The notes beneath the pieces were generated by a model that was given only the letters and a program-made list of their open reading frames with translations, searched no databases and was not told where the DNA came from. From the NCBI GenBank assembly GCA_963834405.1, contig CAWIBX010000007.1, positions 1,342,221 to 1,406,220 on the forward strand: DNA of 64,000 bases. The letters run 5' to 3'. A program made the position numbers and the translations under genes. Each line of letters begins with the position of its first letter. Within the stretch, counting starts at the first letter, position 1. Source of the DNA: Bog-473 sp963834405. Its GTDB lineage: Bacteria > Actinomycetota > Acidimicrobiia > Acidimicrobiales > RAAP-2. This document shows, piece after piece, positions 56,094-64,000 of the stretch.

Positions 56094-59023
56094 CCTCACC
56101 CACACCTCGCCGCCTCGACGCCGGCCCTCGCTCCTCACCGGTGACTATTCGCCGCGCCCACTGGTCGCCGTCATGGGCCTGGGTGCCATCCTGCCGATGA
56201 GCGCCCTGATCTTCGTCCTGCAGCTGCCCCAGATGCAGGACCAATACCAGCAGGGCCTTTCCCTTCTGGCCCTGCTTGCCGTCCAACAACTGCAGACGGG
56301 CCTCGGCCCCGACTTCGCCTTGGCCCTGGTGGCCAACCAGACCTCGCGGACCAGGGTCCTGGTCGGGGCGGGCGGATTCTTCGCCGCCGCCGCCGCCGTC
56401 CTGTGGCTGGCCGGCGTGTACCCCAACCAGATCCTGCTCTACGCCGGCGCCGTCGGCGTGGTCCTCGGCGGCGGCGCGCTCGACCTCGACCCAGAACGCA
56501 CTCGTGTGCGACTACTACCCGGTCAGCCTGCGACCACGCGTGATACTGGCCCAGCGGACGGCCTTCGTGTTCGGCCTCAGCTTGTGCCCGCTCCTGGTCG
56601 GGACCCTGTCCTACGCCTTCGGCTGGCAGGCGTCGTACTTCGTCCTGGCTGTCGGTGCCCTCGTCTTCGTGGTGGTGGCCGCCCGGCTCCCGGACCCGGT
56701 TCCTGCCGGCGGCCTCACGCGAGGCGATCCGGACCGCCCCGAACCTCCGGACGAACCGGCGACCGTGCCCGAGGCCGCGCGGGTCATCGCCACCACGCGA
56801 TCACTTCGGCTCATCTACTACTCGCTCCCGTTCCTGCTGGGGACCGTGCTCGGCTTCACGTTCTACGCCACCGCGTACTACGAGAACGTCTTCCACCAGG
56901 ACGCGGCGCACCGCGCCCTGCTCTTCGGCCTGGCCGAGCCCGGAGCGGTCATCGGCCTGATCATCGGCACGATGGTCCTGCCCCGGCGCATCGCCGCCGA
57001 CCCGGGAAAGGCACTCCGTACGATCGGCTGGCTGGCCGTGGCTGCCGCCGGCGGGGCCGCCTGCCTGGCGCTGGCGCCCGATGTAGCCGTGGCCTACGTC
57101 GCGCAGCTCGTCTTCGCCGGCGCCTCCGCCGTGGTGATCGCCGGCGTGTACGCGCTCCTCGCGGTGGCGTTGCCGACCCGCATGCTCACCTTGGGGTTCG
57201 GGCTCTCCACCGTCTGGCTGACCTTCGGTGTCTTCCTGATCGGTGCCCCCAGCGGCGTCCCCACCCTCAACTCCCTCATCACCAACGCCTTCGGCTACCG
57301 CGCCTCGTTCTGGGTCTTCGTGCCGCTCTTCGTCATCGGCGCGTTGCTGCTTCGTTCGGCTTCCCGCTTCGTGGCCGAGGACATCGCGAAGCGCAAGATC
57401 ACCGAGCTGGCGGATGCCGCCGTGCGCCGGGAGCGGGCCGACGGCACGGGAAGTCTCCTCATGGTCCGCTCGCTCGATGCCGGCTACGACGGCGTCCAGG
57501 TCCTCTTCGGCGTAGATCTCGACGTGGGCGACGGCGAAATGGTGGCGGTGCTCGGCACGAACGGCGCCGGCAAATCCACGCTCATGCGGGCCATCTCCGG
57601 CCTGGTGGTGCCGACCGCCGGCGAGGTCATGTTCGACGGCAAGGCCATCACCACCTACGAGGGCTACCGGATCACCGAGGCCGGCATCCTGCAGGTGCCC
57701 GGAGGTCGCGGCATCTTCCCCGGGCTCACCGTGGCCGAGAGCCTGCGGGTGGCCGGTTGGCTTTACGACGCCGACGACCAGGACCTGGCCCGGGCGACCG
57801 AGACGGTGCTCGAGTACTTCCCCGTACTGTCTCGTCGCTTGCACACCCCTGCCGGCTCGCTCTCGGGAGGCGAGCAGCAGATGCTCAGTCTCTCCATGGC
57901 CTTCATCGCCAAACCGAAGCTGTTGATCATCGACGAGTTGTCGCTGGGGCTCGCCCCCACGGTGATCGAGAGCCTGCTGGGCATCGTCAAGGGCATCCAC
58001 GACAACGGCACTGCCGTCATCCTGGTCGAGCAGTCCATCAACCTCGCCCTCCGGCTCTGCGATCGGGCCATCTTCATGGAGAAGGGTCAGGTGGTCTTCT
58101 CCGGCCCGACGGCCGACCTGCTCGAGCGCGAGGACATCGTGCGGGCGGTGCTCCTGGGCGGGGCCGAGGATTCCCCGGCCGACACGACCACGGTGGTCAC
58201 CGTGAAGAGCGCAGACCTCGTGTCGCTGGCCGACGCACTGCTCGACTCTCCTGACGCCGTGTTGTCGGCCCGTGGCCTCTACAAGCGCTTCGGCGGGGTG
58301 GTGGCCGTCGACAATGTCGACCTCGCCCTCTACCGGGGTGAGATCCTGGGCCTGCTCGGGCCGAACGGTGCCGGCAAGACCACCATCTTCGAATTGCTCT
58401 CGGGCGGGCAGCGATCCGAGGGAGGGCAGATCACGATGGGAGAGGACGACATCACGTCCTGGCCGGCCTATCGCCGAGCGAAGCACGGGCTCGCTCGCTC
58501 CTTCCAGGCCGCCCGGCTGTGGCCGGGCCTCACGGTGCACGAGTCCGTCATCGTGGCGATCTCACACCACGCCTCTTCGCCCGGGGCGGGAGCAGCCATG
58601 TTGTGCCTGCCGAACGTGCGCCGATCCGAGCGCCGTATGCGCCAGGCCGCCGATGAGATCCTCGAGCCGCTGGGGCTGGCGCAATATTCGGATCAGCTGA
58701 CCTCGGATCTTTCGACGGGTGTGCGACGCCTTCTCGAGCTGGCGGTGATGATCGCCATGGGCCCGAGCATCGTCCTGCTCGACGAGCCGTCCGCCGGTCT
58801 GGCGCAGGCCGAGACCGAAGCCATGGCACCGGTCCTGCTCGAAACCAAGCGCCGCCTCGACTGTTCGATGATCCTCATCGAGCACGACATGGGCCTGCTG
58901 CGCCAGTTGGCCGATCGGGCCATCGCCCTCGACGTCGGCGCCGTCGTCACGACGGGGAGTCCGGAGGACGTCCTCAATCATCCGCAAGTGATCGAGTCCT
59001 ATCTCGGAGTCGCCGTCCCGTGA
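56086..59023 (+). CDS. MFS-LivF-LivG triple-domain fusion, interrupted by a frameshift
   Basis: From ATG 56086 (GTG 56080 is also possible) the frame reads an MFS-type N-half (VAVMGLGAILPMSALIFVLQ, LLYAGAVGVVLGGGALD). It loses phase near 56480-56492, where CTCGAC is duplicated. It resumes one frame on with NALVCDYYPVSLRPRVILAQ and runs to 59023. The full chain, about 978 residues, is an MFS unit (to about 460), a LivF ATPase (Walker A GTNGAGKST, LSGGEQQMLSLSMAF, IIDELSLGLAP) and a LivG ATPase (GPNGAGKTT, LLDEPSAGLAQ). The LivG signature is unusual, LSTGVRRLLELA. LivF and LivG normally are separate proteins. One extra base, or two lost, explains the break. Confidence 0.85.
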
Positions 59024-60609
59024 GACGTCGCCCCCGCGATGTCGTGGTCGGCCTCGTTGGTCTGGCCCTGGGTGCCCTGGTCCTGACGGGCTGCCATACT
59101 GCGCCCCGCCTGGGTGTGTCCTCGACCGTCTATCCGGTCGAAGGGCACTGCGACACCTCGGCCGTCGTCGAGGTGGGCGCCTCCCTTCCTCTGAGCGGGG
59201 CGGACAGCGTGGCCGGGCGTGCCCAATTGCTCGGCCTCGAATTGGCCGTCAATCGGGTCAACGCCACCGGAGGCGTCCTCACGGCCCATCGGTGTCTGGA
59301 ATTGCTCTACAAGGACAATCGCTCCGATCCCGCGGTCGACAATCAGGCCCTGTTGGACCTGGTGAACCAGGAAAAGGTCTCGTTTCTCACCGGACCGTTT
59401 CTGGCCCCGGAAGATCCGGCCAACCTCGACCACATAGGCGCGCTCGGGACCACCGCCGCCAGCTACTCGGTTCTCGCCGCGACCTTCAAACCCAGTGCGT
59501 TCCCCAACACATTCCCGATCGCATCATCGCTGGCGGACCAGGCCAGCCTGCTGGTGGCGATGGCCAAGCGGCAGCACCTCGACCGCGTTGCCCTCGTGCG
59601 CTCCAGCTCGGAGGTGGCCGCCCAAGGGGCCACCGCATTTCGAATGGACGCCCGCTCGGCCGGTCTCACCGTGAGCGCAACCACCTTCGTCGTCGATTCC
59701 CGAGCCGCCGCGCGGTCGGCCTGGACCGACCTCGAGGCGGGGCAGCCGAGCGGAGTCGTGGTGTTCGACAGCGGATCGACCCTCGCCCCGTTGCTCGCGG
59801 CCCGCCAAGGTGTCGGCTCAACACTGCCTGTCCTCGCCTCCACGCAGAGTGTTCCGGTGCTTCCGACCGCGGCCGTCAACGGCGTCCAGGTGATCGTGCC
59901 GAAGTCGTTGGTGGTCTCACGCCACGTTCCCGTCAGTCTGGCGTTGTTCCGTGCCCGGGTGCTTCGCGCCCTCCATCAGGAACAGCTCGGCGGCCCCATC
60001 ACGCCCTATGCGCAGGGCTACGACGCCGTTCAACTCTTCGCCAGCGCCGCCAATGGAGTCAACGCATACGACCCGGGCAGCGTCCGCACCTTCATTGAGA
60101 ATGCCAACTTCGAAGGGCTCCTTGGAACGTATGACTACACCTCGAGCGAGCACGAAGGATTGGCCGCATCGCAGTTCACCGTCGTTCCCGTCAATTCACT
60201 GTCCAATGGGCTCTACCGTGGCGGGTTCCAAGTAACCGAAATCTCTGGCCATCTCTCTGCGAGGACGATCATGTTGCCACCTGAGATCGTCTCGTTCTTC
60301 AGCGGCGGTGTCTGGTCCGGGCAAACGACGGAACTGTCGGTCGGGACCCCTCCGTTCCATCACAATGTTGCGTTGAACCACCTCGACGTTGCACCACGGG
60401 CGGTCATCACTCGGCCAACATGGGTGACCGCGTTCGCGACTGAACGATGCCGGTTGGGTGGTGCACCATCGAGGAGCTCGTTCCAGAAGACAGCCCAACC
60501 GCCCGACAGCGCATCGCCACGACCCGCCATGGTCAGAAGCCGAGCGACCCCTGCCGTCACCCGGGGTCGTCCCACCAGTCCCGCGTGTACCGCAGCGGCG
60601 ATCCGATGA
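59020..60609 (+). CDS. Second ABC transporter substrate-binding lipoprotein, C-terminus abnormal
   Basis: The product is 529 residues from GTG 59020 inside a GTGA overlap. The lipobox is LVLTGC (about residues 20-25). The Peripla_BP_6 fold runs VEVGASLPLSGADSVAGRAQ to TPYAQGYDAVQLFASAANG and ends near residue 450. The final 90 residues (Arg/Pro/Ser-rich) are antisense to the geranylgeranyl reductase gene and look non-native, so the true stop was probably lost by an indel or rearrangement near 60350. It completes the LivHM/MFS-LivFG locus as a second binding protein. Confidence 0.75.
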   Translation: MRRRPRDVVVGLVGLALGALVLTGCHTAPRLGVSSTVYPVEGHCDTSAVVEVGASLPLSGADSVAGRAQLLGLELAVNRVNATGGVLTAHRCLELLYKDNRSDPAVDNQALLDLVNQEKVSFLTGPFLAPEDPANLDHIGALGTTAASYSVLAATFKPSAFPNTFPIASSLADQASLLVAMAKRQHLDRVALVRSSSEVAAQGATAFRMDARSAGLTVSATTFVVDSRAAARSAWTDLEAGQPSGVVVFDSGSTLAPLLAARQGVGSTLPVLASTQSVPVLPTAAVNGVQVIVPKSLVVSRHVPVSLALFRARVLRALHQEQLGGPITPYAQGYDAVQLFASAANGVNAYDPGSVRTFIENANFEGLLGTYDYTSSEHEGLAASQFTVVPVNSLSNGLYRGGFQVTEISGHLSARTIMLPPEIVSFFSGGVWSGQTTELSVGTPPFHHNVALNHLDVAPRAVITRPTWVTAFATERCRLGGAPSRSSFQKTAQPPDSASPRPAMVRSRATPAVTRGRPTSPACTAAAIR

Positions 60610-61606
60610 TACGGGAGATGTTCGAGGGCAAGCCTGGATCGATAGCTTTCGGCTGCGTCGCCGGGTCCGCCAAGGATCGCCTCGGCGGCGGCACGTCCAC
60701 TGCTCATCGCTTGGGAGATCCCCTCCCCCTGGATTGGGTTCACGAGCCCTGCAGCATCGCCGACCAGGAGCACCCGCCCCATCGCTGGCGTTGTCCCGAT
60801 GATCCCCATCTTGAGCCAGCCACCAAGGCGGCGCTGCGATACCGCTTGGGGCGCTCCGTCGATGAGACCGAGCGCCTGAACATGCTCAAGGAACTCGGGC
60901 AGGGCTCGAACCGCATTGGCACCGGCCTTGCGGTCTGACCGTGTTCCCATGCCGAGCCCGACGTTGGCGCCGCCTTGCTCTCCCGGGAAGACCCAGCCGT
61001 ATCCGGGGAATGCGTTCCAAGGTTTCGGCTCCCACAAGACGATGGCCGGGAGATCCACCGCTTGTTGCAGATACGTGCGGACAGCAAATCCCCACAGAAC
61101 CAAGTCGGATCGACGAGACCTATAGCCGTCGCGACCTCGCTCGTGGCCCCGTCGGCGCCGATCACGAAATCGGCGACAGCGAGTCACCAGTACTCAGCCG
61201 GTAACCACAAAACGTCCCTCTCTCTTCCAGGGGCGCCTGTGCCCGCCCCAGGAAGGGCGTGGCCCCGCCTTCGAAAGCCGCGCCGTGGAGCATGGCGTCG
61301 AATACCGTCCGCGTGACCGCAGTGCCATGTCCTGGATACGTAAGGCCATCAGCACTGGGGAGCTGAACCCGGCGACCGGTAGGACCAACGACGAGCATGT
61401 CGCCGACGTCACGCCCGATGGCAGGGTCAGCTCGAGGTCGCTCAGCAACTGCAGCGCCCGGGGCCCACCAGGTCACCACACGCCTTGTCCCGCGGGAAAG
61501 CCGATTTGTCGACCAAGGCGACATCCACCCCGGTCCGGGCAAGCACAAGAGCGGCGACACTGCCCGCCGGTCCGCCTCCGACGACGAGCACGTCAAAGCG
61601 GGACAT
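60360..61606 (-). pseudogene. Geranylgeranyl reductase-family FAD oxidoreductase, multiply frameshifted
   Basis: ATG 61604-61606 starts MSRFDVLVVGGGPAGSVAAL, a dinucleotide-binding FAD motif, and VALVDKSAFPRDKACGDLVG. The frame then breaks at a run of C/G near 61450. Later pieces in other frames are RDVGDMLVVGPTGRRVQLPS, FVIGADGATSEVATAIGLVD and, from about 61080, LWGFAVRTYLQQAVDLPAIV to GRVLLVGDAAGLVNPIQGEG and the stop at 60360. All belong to one GGR/UbiH-like protein of about 410 residues that reduces isoprenoid chains. At least four indels are needed. It ends inside the preceding gene. Confidence 0.7.
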
Positions 61607-61669
61607 GCCCACCCTGCTCCTCCACCATCTCGGATCTACAGTGGGATCTTCTCACCCATGGAGGAACGC

Positions 61670-62399
61670 ATGCCGACGGAAACCCGAGGCCGGAATCTTT
61701 TCGCGCAGCAGCTGTTTTCGTCCCTCCCAAAGCGATACGACCAATTGGCGGAGGTCCTGTCCATGGGTCAGAACGGGCGATGGAGACGGGCCATGGTCGA
61801 TCACATTGCTCCCACCTCTCCCGCGCCGGACACTGGACGTGGCATCGGGGACCGCTGGCGTTGCCTTGCAACTCGCAACGCGCACTTCGTCCGATGTCGT
61901 CGGCGTGGATCTGACCAGGAACATGCTTGCTCGGGGAAAAGAGAACTAGCCGAAGCCGGAATGAGCGAACGGATCAGCCTCGTTGTGGGTCGAGCCGAGC
62001 AGTTGCCGTTTGCCGACGGAACCTTCGACGCACTGACCTTCACGTACCTGCTTCGCTACGTCGACGATCCCCAGGCTACGCTCGTCGAGCTGGCCGAGTC
62101 GTGAAGCCCGGTGGTGCGGTCGCCAGCCTGGAGTTTCTCCTGCCACCGAGCCGGTTCTGGCGATTCTGGTGGTGGCTCTACACCCGCATCGTCCTCCCGT
62201 CGGGCGGCTGGATCACCGGGGGCCGCGAATGGTTCCGAGTGGACGGTTCCTCGGCCCCAACATCTCCCAGCATTACCGGACGTATCCCTTATCGTGGACG
62301 CAGGAGGCGTGGCGGAAGGCGGGGTTCGACCATGTCGGCGTCCGCGTGATGAGCCTCGGGGGCGGCCTGGTCATGTGGGGGACACGCAGACATGACTGA
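61670..62399 (+). pseudogene. MenG/UbiE-type methyltransferase, multiply frameshifted
   Basis: GGAGGA stands five bases before ATG 61670. The first frame gives FAQQLFSSLPKRYDQLAEVL. A second frame gives TLDVASGTAGVALQLATRTS (SAM motif I) and VVGVDLTRNMLARGKE. The first frame resumes with RISLVVGRAEQLPFADGTFD. The end is in two more pieces, VKPGGAVASLEFLLPPSRFW and ISQHYRTYPLSWTQEAWRKA. Together this is a UbiE/MenG-like quinone methyltransferase of about 240 residues with at least four breaks. It is divergent from the GGR gene and overlaps the next gene by 8 bp. Confidence 0.7.
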
Positions 62400-63193
62400 G
62401 GAGCCTTCACAAGACGCCAGCGACGCAGAGCCGCTGGGCCTCGAGCAGAGAATCACACGCCGGAGGCTCCAGAGAACACGACCGGCCTTCTACGCCGCCA
62501 GGGCCGGCGGCTGGCGCGATTGGTGGACCCTGCTCCATCCCCCTTACACGGCATGGCATTTGGCCTACGTCGTCATCGGTGCCTGCCTTGCGCCAACCGT
62601 GAACGTGACGCGGCTGGTGGCCACGCTGTTGGCGTTCTTCTTCGCCGTGGGGCTGGCAGCGCACTCGCTCGACGAACTGAACGGTCGTCCCCTGGGGACC
62701 CACATCCCGACCGGGGTGCTCGTGGCCGTCACCGTGGTGGGTCTCGCCGCAGCGGTTGCCCTCGGCATCGCCGGCGTATCCCGTGTCGGTTGGGCCCTGG
62801 TCCCTTTCTTGGTTCTCGGGCCCCTGCTCGTCGTGGCCTACAACTTGGAACTGTTCGGCGGAGTGATCCACAACGATGCAGGCTTCGCCTTGGCGTGGGG
62901 ATCCTTCCCGGTACTGGTCGCCTACGTGGCCCAAACCGGGCGTCTGGCGATCAGCCCGGTGATCGCTGCGGCGGCGGCTTCGCGCTTTCGGCCGCGCAGC
63001 GCCAACTAAGCACACGGGCACGGCTCATCCGCCGACGCAGCACAGCGGTGGAGGGTCAGATCACGCTGGCGAGCGGCGAGACGATGCCGATCGATCAGCG
63101 GAACTGTGGCTCCGCTGGAGCGGGCCCTGCTTGCGATGTCGTGGGCTGTCGTGCTTCTGGCTGCGTCGTTGGCCGTGCTCGCGCCTCGGCTAA
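62392..63193 (+). pseudogene. UbiA-like membrane protein, frameshifted at the C-terminus
   Basis: The first 205 residues are intact: WWTLLHPPYTAWHLAYVVIG, then AVGLAAHSLDELNGRPLGTH, an acidic D-x-x-N-x-R motif like the first metal site of UbiA prenyltransferases, and four more helices. The frame then stops at 63009. The natural continuation is in the next frame, ALSAAQRQLSTRARLIRRRS, and a last helix in a third frame, APLERALLAMSWAVVLLAAS, to a TAA at 63191. Its end touches the convergent SRPBCC gene. It probably acts on prenyl lipids, but family membership is tentative. Confidence 0.55.
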
Positions 63194-63654
63194 TTGGTCC
63201 CAGACTCGAGTCGCCGGCGAAACCCGCCACGGTGATCTCGACGACCGGTCATGACCCCACTGCAAGAGGGGGCGACCGAAACGACGGGCCAGATCGCATC
63301 GGGCGCTGCATCATTTCGACCGTCCAGGCGACCTCGGCCACCGTACCGACCCGCTTAGGACGGAACACGATCCGCGCCAGCCCTTCGAGATCGCCGTGGA
63401 TGACCGCCTCGATCTCGCTTGGCGGCTCGTACGGGTGAGCTCGATCCGAAGTCGCATCCGATAGGGCAATGGCGGAGCAACCACGCCATGCAGCACCGAA
63501 CCCGTCTTCAGGGCACCCCCTTCGAGACGAAACTCCTCCGCCGGGCCACCATGCTTCGAACTGATCGACCTCCTGCATGGCATCCCACAGCTCCTGGGGA
63601 GAGCGCGGCGAACTCGTACGTACGCCGGTATTGGATATCGGGTCGCCCAGCCAC
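63190..63654 (-). pseudogene. SRPBCC (START-like) protein, multiply frameshifted
   Basis: From a GTG near 63654 the pieces in order are YRRTYEFAALSP, ELWDAMQEVDQFEAWWP, EEFRLEGGALKTGSVLHGVV, APPLPYRMRLRIELTR, SEIEAVIHGDLEGLARIVFR and VEITVAGFA, spread over three frames. Each junction needs a one-base change. The whole is a SRPBCC domain of about 150 residues, a fold that binds hydrophobic ligands such as polyketides or lipids. It converges on the UbiA-like gene. Confidence 0.6.
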
Positions 63655-63665
63655 GCGCAGCCACG

Positions 63666-63959
63666 TTAGAAGTTGACAGGCGGGCGCCGATCGAACGTCC
63701 CGACCCACAAAACCGTGGCGGGCGCATCGCTAAGAGTGACTCGGTTCCCTGTGACCATCCCGCGCCTGGATGCGTGCACCGTGCTCCGTATTCCGGCAAC
63801 TGGTGAGACGCTGGAACGGTTTGGGCCGCCAACCGATCGACGGGCTCCGCGCCGGACGTCGGCCTCTACATTGCGAATGTCTGGCTCTCGGCGTTTTGAC
63901 CAGGTTCCTTCCGAGGACTTTCCTGGTGGTGGCGTTTCGATCCCCGCAGGTTCCCTCAC
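63666..63959 (-). CDS. Hypothetical protein, uncertain
   Basis: A 97-residue frame starts at GTG 63957-63959 with AAGGAGAGGG upstream and ends 12 bp before the SRPBCC gene on the same strand. The product is Arg/Ser/Pro-rich at first and ends TLSDAPATVLWVGTFDRRPP. No family is recognised. As the neighbours are all frameshifted, this may be a fragment of a larger gene. The last 40 bases of the window carry a repeated AAAGACACG-like motif. Confidence 0.3.
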   Translation of the reverse strand: MREPAGIETPPPGKSSEGTWSKRREPDIRNVEADVRRGARRSVGGPNRSSVSPVAGIRSTVHASRRGMVTGNRVTLSDAPATVLWVGTFDRRPPVNF

Positions 63960-64000
63960 GATCCCTCTCCTTCCTTCACGGTAAAGACACGTAAAGACAC

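Noticed and set aside
63673..63984. Plus-strand frame at the right edge
   Set aside because: It has no ribosome-binding site or motif and overlaps a minus-strand frame with a good ribosome-binding site; neither can be assigned a function.

Overview
The window looks like chromosomal DNA of a high-GC actinobacterium, probably of the Acidimicrobiia or a related deep lineage. That placement is an inference. It rests on GC of roughly two thirds over most of the window, a full mce/yrbE lipid-import operon, a type II glutamine synthetase, an NDMA-type alcohol dehydrogenase, frequent GTG/TTG starts and GTGA/ATGA gene overlaps. I see no tRNA, rRNA, CRISPR array or insertion sequence.

Layout. 0-4.7 kb: end of a secreted protein, a divergent MerR regulator/methyltransferase pair around a palindrome, a large GT39-type membrane glycosyltransferase and a lipoprotein. 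4.7-10.6 kb: core genes on the minus strand, secA, prfB, ftsE, ftsX. 10.9-24.3 kb: yrbEA-yrbEB-mceA-F plus an Mce-associated protein on the minus strand. Divergent from it lie an ECF sigma factor with a transmembrane segment and a Gly/Ser/Thr-rich tail, and the Mkl/MlaF-type ATPase that should power the importer. 24.3-28.9 kb: a lower-GC accessory stretch with small proteins, two VOC proteins, a lone winged-helix protein, an NDMA-dependent alcohol dehydrogenase and a broken SnoaL-like gene. 29-30.1 kb: glnII. 30.2-41.2 kb: a tad/flp pilus locus in two divergent operons, with two flp pilin genes, a LuxR-type regulator, tadC, tadB, tadA (broken by one base), tadZ and cpaB on one side, and tadE-like, tadG-like and a prepilin peptidase on the other. 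A mirror-image pair of promoter/operator-like elements lies between them. 41.3-51.9 kb: mixed catabolic genes (NmrA-like epimerase, PhyH dioxygenase, amidase, D-threonine aldolase-like enzyme, quinone oxidoreductase, a large hydrolase with a PKD domain, amidohydrolase with divergent TetR). 51.9-60.6 kb: a branched-chain-amino-acid-type ABC transporter of unusual design, with two binding proteins, a fused LivH-LivM permease, and an MFS domain fused to LivF and LivG ATPases. 60.4-64 kb: geranylgeranyl reductase, MenG/UbiE methyltransferase, UbiA-like and SRPBCC genes, each split by several frameshifts.

The most unusual points are the MFS-LivF-LivG triple fusion, the membrane-anchored sigma factor beside the mce genes, the mirror promoter pair of the tad locus, and single-base breaks in otherwise intact operons (tadA, MFS-LivFG) that become dense at the right end. 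Those breaks may be real decay or consensus errors; reads would decide.
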